56,238 nucleotides of DNA, taken from positions 1-56,238 of the forward strand of contig JAFVRN010000008.1 in the NCBI GenBank assembly GCA_017504265.1. The letters are read 5' to 3'. The DNA is from Alistipes sp. GTDB lineage: Bacteria; Bacteroidota; Bacteroidia; Bacteroidales; Rikenellaceae. Shown one piece after another: positions 1 to 7,522 of this stretch (position 1 is the stretch's first letter; each line of letters begins with the position of its first letter). Made by a program: the position numbers and the translations under genes. Under the pieces are notes generated by a model. It worked only from the letters and a program-made list of their open reading frames with translations. It was not told the DNA's origin and ran no database searches.

Positions 1-127
1 TATAGAGAGTTTAATGCTATTTAGTTGATTTCCCTAAACTCCTTAAATTCTCTAAATTCTCTTTGGTTTCGAAATCAAAAAAGCCCTCCCAAGTGGGAAA
101 GCCATAACCATCCAAAGCGCGAGACCA
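1..127. other. Intergenic edge sequence, no gene supported
   Basis: This AT-rich stretch leads into the tandem hairpin array. The minus strand is open here, but the product has repetitive composition and no recognisable domain, and the frame continues into the hairpin units. I see no promoter, RNA gene or coding feature that I can support. Confidence 0.5.
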
Positions 128-252
128 ATTTTTTGTCAGAGTGGCGCAGATGTTGCACCGATTAAGAAGTTGGCTCGGATGGATAGTACTTGGCGTACAT
201 TCCATTCGAGCCAACGATTGAGGTGCGACAGATGCGCCGCTATCACAAAAAT
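128..252. repeat. Tandem structured repeat, unit 1
   Basis: This is the first of three units that fold into a long imperfect hairpin. The ends pair as ATTTTTTGT (128-136) with ACAAAAAT (245-252). Moving inward, TGGCGCA (142-148) pairs with TGCGCCG (233-239), GCACC (155-159) with GGTGC (222-226), TTGGCTCG (170-177) with CGAGCCAA (207-214), ATGG (179-182) with CCAT (202-205), and GTAC (186-189) with GTAC (195-198). The apical loop is TTGGC. A 22-bp spacer (253-274) that resembles the next spacer follows. Confidence 0.85.
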
Positions 253-274
253 CCCAATCAGCGGTAAGACCCAA

Positions 275-398
275 ATTTTTGTCAGAAGGGGTTAGCTGTG
301 GCCTCGATTAAGAGATTGCCCCGGATGGATAGTACCTAGCGTACATTCCATTCGGGGCAATGATTGAGAGGTCGCAGATGACCCCTTATCACAAAAAT
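275..398. repeat. Tandem structured repeat, unit 2
   Basis: Unit 2 has the same architecture as unit 1 but different stem bases. AGGGGT (287-292) pairs with ACCCCT (381-386), GGCC (300-303) with GGTC (370-373) through one G-U pair, and TTGCCCCG (316-323) with CGGGGCAA (353-360). The apical stem is GTAC/GTAC and the loop is CTAGC. Both arms changed together relative to unit 1, which argues for a conserved fold rather than a conserved sequence. A 22-bp spacer (399-420) follows. Confidence 0.85.
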
Positions 399-420
399 CC
401 AAATTAGCGGTTATACCCTA

Positions 421-542
421 ATTTTTGTCAGAGTGGCGCAGTAGTGGCGCTGACACGAGAAAGGGCGGATGGGACATACTAAGCGTATTTCCCATTCGCC
501 CTTTGGACTGAAGCGTCGCTAATGCGCCGCTATCACAAAAAT
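421..542. repeat. Tandem structured repeat, unit 3, abutting the ilvE stop codon
   Basis: In unit 3, TGGCGCA (434-440) pairs with TGCGCCG (523-529), GGCGCT (446-451) with AGCGTC (512-517), AAAGGGCG (460-467) with CGCCCTTT (497-504), ATGGGA (469-474) with TCCCAT (490-495), and ATAC (476-479) with GTAT (485-488). The loop is TAAGC. The last base is shared with the minus-strand ilvE stop codon, so the array would form the 3' untranslated region of the metG-ilvE transcript if transcription continues. Confidence 0.85.
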
Positions 543-1555
543 TACATTACTTCTACATTCCAATTGTGCACATCCTCAACACGGCCGTACTGAATGCCCT
601 GAAGATGGTCGTACATCTTCTTGCAAGTCTCACCAACCTTCATACCGTAGTCGTAGGTAACACCATTGTCGAGATCGTATAGAGCACCGATAGGAGAGAT
701 TACTGCTGCTGTACCGCAAGCACCTGCCTCCTCGAATGTAGCAAGCTCCTCAACAGGGATGTCGCGCTCCTCAACAGTAAGACCAAGATCGGCAGCAATC
801 TGACGAAGGCTCTTGTTGGTAATAGATGGAAGAATAGACGATGACTTAGGTGTAACGTAGGTGTTATTCTTGATACCGAAGAAGTTGGCAGCACCAAACT
901 CCTCAACCTTAGAGTGTGTTGCAGCATCGAGATACAATACGTTTGAGAAGCCCTTCTGGTGAGCAGACTCCAAAGACCAGATAGATGAAGCATAGTTACC
1001 ACCAACCTTAACATCACCTGTTCCACGTGGAGCAGCACGGTCCTGATCACGCATAATAAGAGCCTTGATAGCACTCATACCACCCTTGAAGTATGGACCA
1101 ACAGGGGCGCAGAAGATGATGAGATCTGCCTCATCAACAGCACGTACACCCAAACAAGGCTTTGTACCAAGAAGCGTAGGACGCAAGTAGAGTGATGCAC
1201 CTGTCTCATAAGGAGGAATGAAGTCGGCATTGCGACGTACACACTCAACACAACCCTCAACGAACTGCTCAACAGTAGGTGCTGGCAAACATAGACGGTT
1301 AGCAGAGTTAATCATACGCTTAGCATTCTCGTCGGGACGGAATAAGCGTACCTTACCATCAACACCACGGAAGGCTTTAAGACCCTCGAAAATCTCCAAG
1401 CCATAGTGCAAACAAGCAGCCGACATATGCATCTTAATGTACTCGTCGTCGGTAACCTGCATTGCGCTCCACTCACCATTAGCATAGTGGTAACGAACAT
1501 TGAAAGCGGTCTTGTAGTACGCAAAACCAAGCTCTCCCCATTTGATGTTTTCCAT
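542..1555 (-). CDS. ilvE: Branched-chain amino acid aminotransferase
   Basis: This 337-residue protein is a fold-type-IV PLP aminotransferase that interconverts Val, Leu and Ile with their 2-oxo acids, using 2-oxoglutarate/glutamate, in the cytosol. The PLP lysine is K183 in the context GDVKVGGNYA, and the N-terminal EIFEGLKAFR motif (about 54-63) is typical of the family. The length is normal for the long bacterial/eukaryotic type of branched-chain aminotransferase. It lies 79 bp downstream of metG on the same strand, with no obvious promoter between, so the two may be cotranscribed. The tandem hairpin array starts directly at its stop codon. Confidence 0.95.
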   Translation of the reverse strand: MENIKWGELGFAYYKTAFNVRYHYANGEWSAMQVTDDEYIKMHMSAACLHYGLEIFEGLKAFRGVDGKVRLFRPDENAKRMINSANRLCLPAPTVEQFVEGCVECVRRNADFIPPYETGASLYLRPTLLGTKPCLGVRAVDEADLIIFCAPVGPYFKGGMSAIKALIMRDQDRAAPRGTGDVKVGGNYASSIWSLESAHQKGFSNVLYLDAATHSKVEEFGAANFFGIKNNTYVTPKSSSILPSITNKSLRQIAADLGLTVEERDIPVEELATFEEAGACGTAAVISPIGALYDLDNGVTYDYGMKVGETCKKMYDHLQGIQYGRVEDVHNWNVEVM

Positions 1556-1634
1556 AAAGTTAAGTTAAAAGTTTTTGGTTATATTTTTATTTAGGCTGTC
1601 TAATTAGGCTAACCCATTGTGTTTCAATTGTTTA

Positions 1635-3677
1635 TTATCCGACCATCGCGCCAGACATCGTCTTATCCTCGGGGCTGAGAAGCACCAAACGACCCAAAGC
1701 ATCCTCGGCCATAAGAATCATACCTCGTGACTCGATACCCTTGATCTCGCGAGGAGCAAGGTTGGCCAACACCAACACCTGACGACCTACAAGCTGCTCC
1801 GGTGTGTAATACTCGGCGATACCCGAAACAATAGTGCGCTTATCGATACCTGTATCGATGGTGAGTTTGAGCAACTTCTTGGTCTTGGCAACCTTCTCAG
1901 CCTCCAAGATGGTAGATACTCGTATATCCATCTTCTGGAAGTCGTCGAACGATACCTCTGCCTTCTGCTCCGTAACATTCTGAGCAGCCTCGGCAGCAAG
2001 CTTAGCACGACGTGATGCCTCCAACTTGTCCAACTGCTTCTGTATCACGTCGTCCTCGATCTTCTCGAAGAGCAACTGAGGCTCACCAATAGCGTGTCCC
2101 GCAGCGATAAGCTCCATAGAGCCAAGCTCCTCCCAGCCAAACTTATCAACAGAGAGCATATCCAAAATCTTACGTGCCGAGAATGGCATAAACGGCTCGA
2201 TAGCGATAGCTATATTGGCGGTAATCTGCAAAGCAATGTTGAGTATGGTCTTAACCCTCTCAGGATCGCTCTTGACAACCTTCCAAGGCTCGGTATCGGC
2301 CAAATACTTGTTACCGATACGTGAGTAGGCCATGGCATCTTTCAACGCCTCACGGAAGTGATAGTGCTCTATATTGCGCTCCAATGATACCTTGATCTTC
2401 TGCAACTCATCGATAGTGGCTGCATCATACTCCGTAAGCTCACCACGCTCGGGAACAACACCCTCATAATACTTCTTGGTGAGCACCAACGCACGGTTTA
2501 CAAAGTTACCCAAGACCGCTACAAGCTCCGAATTGTTGCGCGACTGATAGTCCTTCCATGTGAAGTCGTTATCCTTGGTCTCGGGAGCATTGGCACACAA
2601 CACGTAGCGCAATACATCCTCCTTGCCGGGGAACTCATCCAAATATTCGTGCAACCACACCGCCCAATTCTGCGAGGTAGATATCTTGTCACCCTCAAGG
2701 TTAAGGAACTCGTTGGCAGGGACATTCTCGGGGAGAATATAGTCACCGTGAGCCTTCAACATCGAGGGGAATACAATACAGTGGAAAACGATGTTATCCT
2801 TACCTATAAAGTGGACCATCTTGGTGTCTTCGCTCTTCCAATATTTTTCCCAGTCGGGAGTAAGATCCTTGGTAGCAGAGATATAGCCGATAGGCGCATC
2901 AAACCATACGTATAGCACCTTGCCCTCGGCACCCTCGACAGGAACAGGAATACCCCAATCCAAGTCGCGGCTTACGGCACGTGGCTGCAAGCCCAAATCG
3001 AGCCAACTCTTACACTGACCATATACGTTGGACTTCCACTCCTTGTGTCCCTCCAATATCCACTCACGCAAGAAACCTTCGTACTTATCCAAAGGCAGAT
3101 ACCAATGCTTGGTCTCACGCTTTACGGGCACCGAGCCAGAGACGGCACTACGTGGGTTGATAAGCTCGTCTGACGATAGCGTAGAGCCACACTTCTCACA
3201 CTGATCGCCATAAGCCTTCTCGTTCTGGCAGTGAGGACACGTACCTACAATATAACGATCGGCAAGGAATGTCTGCGCCTCCTCATCGTAATATTGCTCC
3301 GAGGTCTGCTCGATGAACTTACCCTCGTCGTATAGCTTGCGGAAGAACTCCGAGGCCGTGACACGATGTGTGGGTGACGAGGTGCGAGAATATATGTCAA
3401 AAGACATACCCAGACGACGGAACGACTTCTCGATAATCTCGTGATAGCGGTCTACAACCTGCTGAGGAGTAATACCCTCCTTACGTGCCTTAATGGTGAT
3501 GGGCACACCATGCTCATCGCTACCACATACAGAGATGACATCGTGACCTTTAAGACGTAGATAACGTGTGTATATATCCGACGGCACATATACACCTGCT
3601 AAGTGACCTATATGTACAGGACCATTGGCATAGGGGAGTGCCGAAGTAATAAGGTATCGTTTGTATTGCTTACTCAC
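1635..3677 (-). CDS. metG: Methionyl-tRNA synthetase
   Basis: The 680-residue enzyme charges tRNA-Met with methionine in the cytosol. The class I HIGH motif is at residues 22-25, a KMSKS-like KISTS motif follows in the catalytic core, and a zinc knuckle with CPHC and CEKC pairs lies in the connective domain. The last 110 or so residues form an EMAP/Trbp111-type tRNA-binding domain (from about [12 protein letters not shown]), as in the long dimeric bacterial form. A good Bacteroidetes promoter lies about 90 bp upstream at 3767-3797. ilvE follows in the same direction. Confidence 0.97.
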   Translation of the reverse strand: MSKQYKRYLITSALPYANGPVHIGHLAGVYVPSDIYTRYLRLKGHDVISVCGSDEHGVPITIKARKEGITPQQVVDRYHEIIEKSFRRLGMSFDIYSRTSSPTHRVTASEFFRKLYDEGKFIEQTSEQYYDEEAQTFLADRYIVGTCPHCQNEKAYGDQCEKCGSTLSSDELINPRSAVSGSVPVKRETKHWYLPLDKYEGFLREWILEGHKEWKSNVYGQCKSWLDLGLQPRAVSRDLDWGIPVPVEGAEGKVLYVWFDAPIGYISATKDLTPDWEKYWKSEDTKMVHFIGKDNIVFHCIVFPSMLKAHGDYILPENVPANEFLNLEGDKISTSQNWAVWLHEYLDEFPGKEDVLRYVLCANAPETKDNDFTWKDYQSRNNSELVAVLGNFVNRALVLTKKYYEGVVPERGELTEYDAATIDELQKIKVSLERNIEHYHFREALKDAMAYSRIGNKYLADTEPWKVVKSDPERVKTILNIALQITANIAIAIEPFMPFSARKILDMLSVDKFGWEELGSMELIAAGHAIGEPQLLFEKIEDDVIQKQLDKLEASRRAKLAAEAAQNVTEQKAEVSFDDFQKMDIRVSTILEAEKVAKTKKLLKLTIDTGIDKRTIVSGIAEYYTPEQLVGRQVLVLANLAPREIKGIESRGMILMAEDALGRLVLLSPEDKTMSGAMVG

Positions 3678-3766
3678 TTGTCAGAATATTTAATTATTTT
3701 ACTCTAAATCGCTGATGCTTGGAGAGTAAGCACAACGCGTGCTACGCTCCCGCGCATAATACGTAA

Positions 3767-3797
3767 CAAAGATATAAATTTTTTAGGAAAATAACAA
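3767..3797 (-). promoter_or_regulatory. Bacteroidetes-type promoter for metG
   Basis: Read on the minus strand, a -33 TTG (3795-3797) is followed by 20 bases and TATCTTTG (3767-3774), which matches the TAnnTTTG -7 consensus. The predicted leader to the metG start is about 85 nt. Confidence 0.7.
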
Positions 3798-3827
3798 TAG
3801 CAAACAGACAATATATTGCAGAGCAGA

Positions 3828-3956
3828 GCCCTGCCCTCTGCTGTGCAGAGGAAAGGGTAGTTCACGCCTGCGGCGTTAAAGGGTAGTTGAAGGGTAGTTA
3901 AAGGGAGCGGGGATTTTGTTTTGCAGGGCTGCGCCCTGCCACTGCGGAGCAGTGTG
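3828..3956. repeat. Left arm of a 129-bp inverted repeat flanking the IS
   Basis: This arm is the reverse complement, with few mismatches, of 5601-5728. It is itself a chain of short palindromes, for example CTCTGC/GCAGAG, a GCAGGGC-GCCCTGC type and CACTGC/GCAGTG, separated by repeats of GGGTAGTT. It runs directly into the left end of the IS. This is probably a dispersed intergenic repeat family. Confidence 0.85.
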
Positions 3957-3995
3957 TCTTGTACGGGAAAAAGTTGACTCATAAAATAAATAATT

Positions 3996-4361
3996 ATGAG
4001 ACGCGAACTACAAGCCCGTTATCTGTCAGAAGTCCTAGAACTTCGTAAACTTGGATATAGTATTCCATCAATATCCAAGAAATTACCCGTCAGTAAGAGT
4101 GCAATTCAGCGCTGGATTGTTAAATTTGCACCTGAATATCGTGAACTAACACTTGAGCAAATGGCACGCAAGTACAAAGGACAGCCCGAGAAGAGTGTAT
4201 CACAGAGTGATGATGTTAAGGCGTTGCAAGCAGAAATCAAGCGATTACAACAACAGCTAGAGTTGGCAGAAATACGCGCCGAGGTATACGACAAGATGAT
4301 TGACATTGCCGAGGCAACCTTTAACATCCCGATACGAAAAAAATCTGGCACCAAACAGTAA
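3996..4361 (+). CDS. IS3-family OrfA (helix-turn-helix regulator half of transposase)
   Basis: The 121-residue protein begins with a helix-turn-helix (about residues 8-48, with LRKLGYSIPSISKKL and SAIQRWIVKF) and has a leucine-zipper-like coiled coil around 72-105. OrfA proteins of IS3 elements bind the terminal repeats and repress or modulate transposition. Seven A residues at 4337-4343 in the frame cgA AAA AAA form a -1 slippery site, 18 bases before the stop. Slippage joins this protein to the OrfB frame. Confidence 0.88.
   Translation: MRRELQARYLSEVLELRKLGYSIPSISKKLPVSKSAIQRWIVKFAPEYRELTLEQMARKYKGQPEKSVSQSDDVKALQAEIKRLQQQLELAEIRAEVYDKMIDIAEATFNIPIRKKSGTKQ
4337..4343 (+). promoter_or_regulatory. 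Programmed -1 ribosomal frameshift site
   Basis: The heptamer A AAA AAA sits in the OrfA frame. A -1 slip here enters a frame that is open from 4325 through the OrfB stop at 5374 and reads through LCGLFGVTKQAYYK, the usual N-terminus of IS3 OrfB. The predicted fusion is about 459 residues. This follows the known expression mode of IS3 transposases. Confidence 0.8.
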
Positions 4362-5374
4362 GGTGTCTGCACACAGAGAGTGCTACGCGTTATCGCGTAA
4401 GTACTCTTTGTGGGCTGTTTGGTGTTACAAAGCAGGCATACTACAAACTCGATGATAACATATCCCATCGCAAGGCTGTGCAAGAGGAGTTTGTACTACG
4501 CTATGTACGCGATATTCGTACTCGAGACCGTGGCATAGGAGGCAACAAGCTATGGTATATGTACTGCCGTGATTTCGGTAACAACTTCCCCGTAGGTCGT
4601 GATCGTTTCTACGACATACTATCGAAGTATGGTCTAAAGCTACGCCGCAAACAGCGTACAACACGCACTACAAACTCTCAACACGGATATAGACTATATC
4701 CTAACTTAGTCCGTGATTTTATTCCTACCGCAGCTAATCAGCTATGGGTGAGTGATATAAGCTATATTATTATACGCCCTATAGATGCTCAACCGAGGTT
4801 TTCGTACCTATCGCTTGTACTGGATGCGTATAGTGAGGAGATTGTCGGTTGGAGTCTTGGCTCTACGCTCGAAACACTCTATCCAATTAAGGCACTGCGT
4901 ATGGCGCTATGCCGTATTGATGGCAAGAAAACAGAACTTATACACCACTCGGATAGAGGGTGTCAATATGCCAGTGGCGAGTATGTATCGCTACTTAAGG
5001 AGCACGGCATTAGCATAAGTATGACCGAGAGTGGCGACCCTAAGGAGAACGCCCAAGCTGAGCGTATTAATAATACCATGAAGAACGAACTATTGAAAGA
5101 TTGTCGTTTTGAGAGCGAGGAGGAGGCACGCATGATAATTGCCGAGGTTATAGCTTTTTACAACAATGAGCGACCTCATATGAGTATTGATATGATGACA
5201 CCTACGGAAGCTGCGCAATGTGCAGGCGAGATAAAAAAGAGGTGGTATAGCTACCGTGTGGCGGCGATAAAGAGAGAGTCGATTTGTGATATTACGCAAA
5301 ATGGTTTACCTTTGCCGCGCAGCGCGGGGTCGCCTTCGGGGCTACGCCCCTCCGTCAACCCCGCGCAGGGATAA
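4343..5374 (+). CDS. IS3-family OrfB transposase (integrase core, expressed by -1 frameshift)
   Basis: This frame encodes the catalytic half of the transposase. A GTG at 4478 is the first internal start, but family knowledge favours production as an OrfAB fusion from the slip at 4337-4343. Counting from the GTG, the catalytic triad is D93 (LWVSDISYI), D159 (HHSDRGCQYAS) and E195 (AQAERINN), with exactly 35 residues between the last two, so an rve-type DDE core. The final 24 or so residues (from NGLPLPRSAG) are encoded by an inserted GC-rich palindrome and are not normal family sequence. The true family C-terminus is probably near the SYRVAAIK stretch. Confidence 0.85.
   Translation: MWHQTVRCLHTESATRYRVSTLCGLFGVTKQAYYKLDDNISHRKAVQEEFVLRYVRDIRTRDRGIGGNKLWYMYCRDFGNNFPVGRDRFYDILSKYGLKLRRKQRTTRTTNSQHGYRLYPNLVRDFIPTAANQLWVSDISYIIIRPIDAQPRFSYLSLVLDAYSEEIVGWSLGSTLETLYPIKALRMALCRIDGKKTELIHHSDRGCQYASGEYVSLLKEHGISISMTESGDPKENAQAERINNTMKNELLKDCRFESEEEARMIIAEVIAFYNNERPHMSIDMMTPTEAAQCAGEIKKRWYSYRVAAIKRESICDITQNGLPLPRSAGSPSGLRPSVNPAQG
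5316..5370 (+). repeat. GC-rich palindrome inserted at the 3' end of the transposase gene
   Basis: GCGCGGGGT (5322-5330) pairs with ACCCCGCGC (5358-5366), and an inner GGGGC (5338-5342) pairs with GCCCC (5346-5350). The element is read through in frame and replaces the transposase tail. Its composition differs sharply from the AT-richer sequence on both sides. Confidence 0.75.
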
Positions 5375-5497
5375 GACTCAACTTAGTAAACTTTTACAAG
5401 GAATAGTAAACATTTATCAGTTTTATCATTTAACCAGAGTCTAACTTTATTCCTTTATTCAAGACTATACAGTCAACCTTTTTCAGGAAACGACACT

Positions 5498-5601
5498 ATG
5501 GGTTCAGTGGGTTTTGTGGGTTCTGTGTGCTCTGTGGGTTCGGTGGGTTCGGTGGAAAATCCCCATCTGACCCATTGGACCCATTTAACCCATCTGACCC
5601 A
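5498..5601. repeat. Short TGGGTTCTG-type minisatellite with conserved ACCCA tail (copy A)
   Basis: Degenerate 9-bp units of the type GGGTTCTGT occupy 5498-5553. A tail at 5554-5601 begins GGAAAATCCCCATCT and consists of ACCCAT/TTAACCCAT steps. The same combination recurs at 55376-55848, almost 50 kb away, with a nearly identical tail but a much longer repeat tract. Confidence 0.8.
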
Positions 5602-5728
5602 CACTGCTTCGCAGTGGCAGGGCGCAGCCCTGCAACACAAAAGCAACGCTCCCTTCAGCTACCCTTCAACTACCCTTTAACGCCGCAGGCGTGAACTACC
5701 CTTTCCTCTGCAAAGCAGAGGGCAGGGC
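5601..5728. repeat. Right arm of the inverted repeat flanking the IS
   Basis: This arm is the reverse complement of 3828-3956 over 128 bp, with the same order of small palindromes. Unlike the left arm it does not touch the IS, because the minisatellite block lies between them. Confidence 0.85.
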
Positions 5729-5787
5729 CCTGCCCTGCAAGGCCTGTCTGTCCCTTGCACCGTTTGGGATAGGGCATCGCCCTGAAA

Positions 5788-6564
5788 CTACTCCTTGCAG
5801 TGTGGGCACTCTTTGTGTTGGCCGAGGACGGTATGAGGAATATTGCCGTGCGATATTAGCTGTATAGGACAGTTGTAGTTGCGCAGCTGCTCCTCGGTAA
5901 TGATATTTGAGTCGTGTCTATGCACATGGCGATTGACGCATACTATACTGCGCACAACGCTCGATATAGTGCCTACATCGTGTGACACCATGACGATTGC
6001 CATCTGCTCGGATAGGTGGTGCAACATATTATACAGCTCGTTCTCGAAGCGGTTATCTACGAAGTTTGTAGGCTCGTCGAGCACCAGTACCTTAGGCTCG
6101 GAGATGATAGCGCGGCAGAGCATCACGCGTTGAAGCTGTCCTCCCGATAGCTCGCCTATGGCACGTCGTGTCACATCGCCAAGTGCTGCACGCTCCAAGA
6201 GTGCCTCGGCACGCCTCTTCTGCTCACGGCTATATCTACGCCATAGACCGTGTTCGTATTGTAGTCCCGACATCACAACTTCACGTACCGATATGGGGAA
6301 CGACTTGTCGAAAGATGTTATCTGCGGAAGATAACCTATATGCGGTTTAGAGCCTCGACATATACTCTTGTCGTATGCTATAGAGCCGCTATACGCTGTT
6401 ATGCCCATTATGGCTTTTACCAGTGAGCTCTTGCCACCACCATTAGGGCCTATAATGCCCACAAAATCATCCGCATAAATGTCGAGATTGACGTGCTCGA
6501 GAGCTACGGTATTATCGTAGCGCACGCCAAGGTTGCGGATGCTTATGATACTCTCCCTACTCAT
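5788..6564 (-). CDS. znuC: Zinc/manganese ABC importer ATP-binding protein (ZnuC/MntB-like)
   Basis: The 258-residue cytosolic ATPase powers metal import. It has Walker A GPNGGGKS (39-46), the signature LSGGQLQRV, Walker B VLVLDEP and a switch histidine in MVSHD. The C-terminus (about 225-258) carries several Cys and His residues, including CPHCKE at the end. Its start overlaps the end of the upstream binding-protein gene by 8 bp, so the two are translationally coupled. No permease gene follows: the operon runs into the repeat/IS cluster. Assignment to zinc or manganese rests on the partner protein. Confidence 0.85.
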   Translation of the reverse strand: MSRESIISIRNLGVRYDNTVALEHVNLDIYADDFVGIIGPNGGGKSSLVKAIMGITAYSGSIAYDKSICRGSKPHIGYLPQITSFDKSFPISVREVVMSGLQYEHGLWRRYSREQKRRAEALLERAALGDVTRRAIGELSGGQLQRVMLCRAIISEPKVLVLDEPTNFVDNRFENELYNMLHHLSEQMAIVMVSHDVGTISSVVRSIVCVNRHVHRHDSNIITEEQLRNYNCPIQLISHGNIPHTVLGQHKECPHCKE

Positions 6565-7414
6565 CGTCTTTGCAGATAAGTGTTGTTATACGCTCAATCT
6601 CTGCCATAATATCTTCAGATAGCGGGTCGCTGACAACAATATCCACATTGGCTTGGTCGGCAATACTACGCAACTTATCCTCGCTATATTGCGGCTGATA
6701 GAAAATAGTGCTAATATTCTTCGATTTGATATCTTCCAGCAGTGTGATAAGTTGTTTGGGTGTAGGCTCCTTGCCATCCTGCTCTATGGCAATCTGCTCT
6801 ATGCCATAGTCTTGTGCATAATAGGTATATGCGGGGTGGTATATCATCATAGCCTTGACATCTGCGGCGGCAATGCGCTCTGCACAGTGTGCATCCAGCA
6901 TCTCAATGCGCTCGATAAGTTGCTGTGCTGCTCGATCATACTTTGTCGAGTCGGGGTATATCTCCATAACGGCATTGCGTATATTTTGTGCCATAGTGCG
7001 CAACGAGCGCGGTGCAGTCCAAATATGTGGGTCGATACCGTGGTGATGCTGGCAGTGGTGATGTGAGCAGCTTCCCTCCATTGGGGTTATACCCTGACTG
7101 AGGTCTACGACCTTACTACTATTGCCGATATTCTGCGTTAAGCTATGCTCGAAATCTATGAGACCTACCTTAAACAGCAATTGCGCATTGTTGAGTAGTG
7201 TGAGGTGGCGAGGTGTAGGCTCAAATGTCTCAGGGCTGGCACCCTTAGGGACAAGCACCTCTACGCTAAAATCACCACACGTAATCTCCTCCACAATGCT
7301 GCGTAGTGGTGTGATGGTAACATAGATGGTATCGCTATCGGCTGAGCCTGTTTTCTCTCGGTTGCACGACAGCATAGCCAATGCAAGTATAGATGTAAGT
7401 ATCAATCTAATCAT
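6557..7414 (-). CDS. znuA: Metal-binding lipoprotein of a ZnuA/TroA-type ABC importer
   Basis: The 285-residue protein has a lipoprotein signal peptide with Cys17 (LAMLSC) and the cluster A-I binding-protein fold. It should capture Zn2+ (or Mn2+) in the periplasm. A His-rich loop lies at residues 118-130 (HHHCQHHHG followed by DPHIW), which is typical of zinc binders. Further likely ligands are the His in YHPAYTYYA and the acidic residue near the C-terminus. It is the first gene of a two-gene unit with the ATPase. A -7 box is at 7437-7444. Zur control is plausible, but no operator was identified. Confidence 0.85.
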   Translation of the reverse strand: MIRLILTSILALAMLSCNREKTGSADSDTIYVTITPLRSIVEEITCGDFSVEVLVPKGASPETFEPTPRHLTLLNNAQLLFKVGLIDFEHSLTQNIGNSSKVVDLSQGITPMEGSCSHHHCQHHHGIDPHIWTAPRSLRTMAQNIRNAVMEIYPDSTKYDRAAQQLIERIEMLDAHCAERIAAADVKAMMIYHPAYTYYAQDYGIEQIAIEQDGKEPTPKQLITLLEDIKSKNISTIFYQPQYSEDKLRSIADQANVDIVVSDPLSEDIMAEIERITTLICKDDE

Positions 7415-7436
7415 AATTCAAAAAATTTTAGTCATG

Positions 7437-7444
7437 CAAAGGTA
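7437..7444 (-). promoter_or_regulatory. -7 element for the metal ABC importer genes
   Basis: On the minus strand TACCTTTG matches TAnnTTTG, with the ATG at 7414 some 22 nt downstream. No convincing TTTG was found at the expected -33 distance, so the promoter may need an activator or be weak. Confidence 0.45.
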
Positions 7445-7463
7445 TAAAAAAGTATGCAAAAAT

Positions 7464-7494
7464 TTTGATTTTACGATGAAAATTTAGAAATTTG
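7464..7494 (+). promoter_or_regulatory. Promoter for the flavo-diiron gene
   Basis: TTTG (7464-7467), a 19-base spacer and GAAATTTG (7487-7494) give a Bacteroidetes promoter with one mismatch in the -7 box. It lies in the divergent region shared with the metal importer. Confidence 0.55.
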
Positions 7495-7522
7495 CACCAT
7501 CCTAAAACTAATATACATATTT

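Larger units (their letters stand above)
3953..5497 (+). mobile_element. IS3-family insertion sequence
   Basis: The element has orfA and orfB in -1 phase, an A7 slippery run and a D-D-35-E transposase. Imperfect 26-bp terminal inverted repeats lie at 3954-3979 and 5471-5496, with 20 of 26 positions matching and a common inner GTTGACT. The total is about 1.54 kb. No clear target-site duplication is visible, because the left flank is a structured repeat arm and the right flank a minisatellite block. The 3' end of orfB carries an inserted palindrome (5322-5366). The reading frames appear intact, so the element may still be active. Confidence 0.85.
5375..5787. other. Gene-free stretch: IS right end, small minisatellite block and right inverted arm
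   Basis: From left to right it holds about 95 bp of IS right-end sequence, the IS terminal repeat (5471-5496), a 9-bp-motif repeat block with a conserved tail (5498-5601), the right inverted arm (5601-5728), and about 60 bp leading to the minus-strand ATPase stop. No gene is supported. Confidence 0.7.

Noticed and set aside
17-274. Open frame of 85 residues on the minus strand
   Set aside because: It crosses hairpin unit 1 and its spacer, has no promoter, and its C-terminal part is low-complexity. No domain is recognisable.
128-542. CRISPR array
   Set aside because: The repeats are about 122 bp with variable stems and the spacers are conserved 22-mers, the reverse of a CRISPR layout. No cas gene is nearby.
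128-542. Integron attC array
   Set aside because: The units are hairpins with covarying arms, as in attC, but the ends read ATTTTTGT/ACAAAAAT rather than GTTRRRY/RYYYAAC. There are no cassettes or integrase in view.
3704-3982. Open frame of 92 residues on the minus strand between metG and the IS
   Set aside because: It covers the metG promoter, the inverted arm and the IS end, so it cannot be an independent gene.
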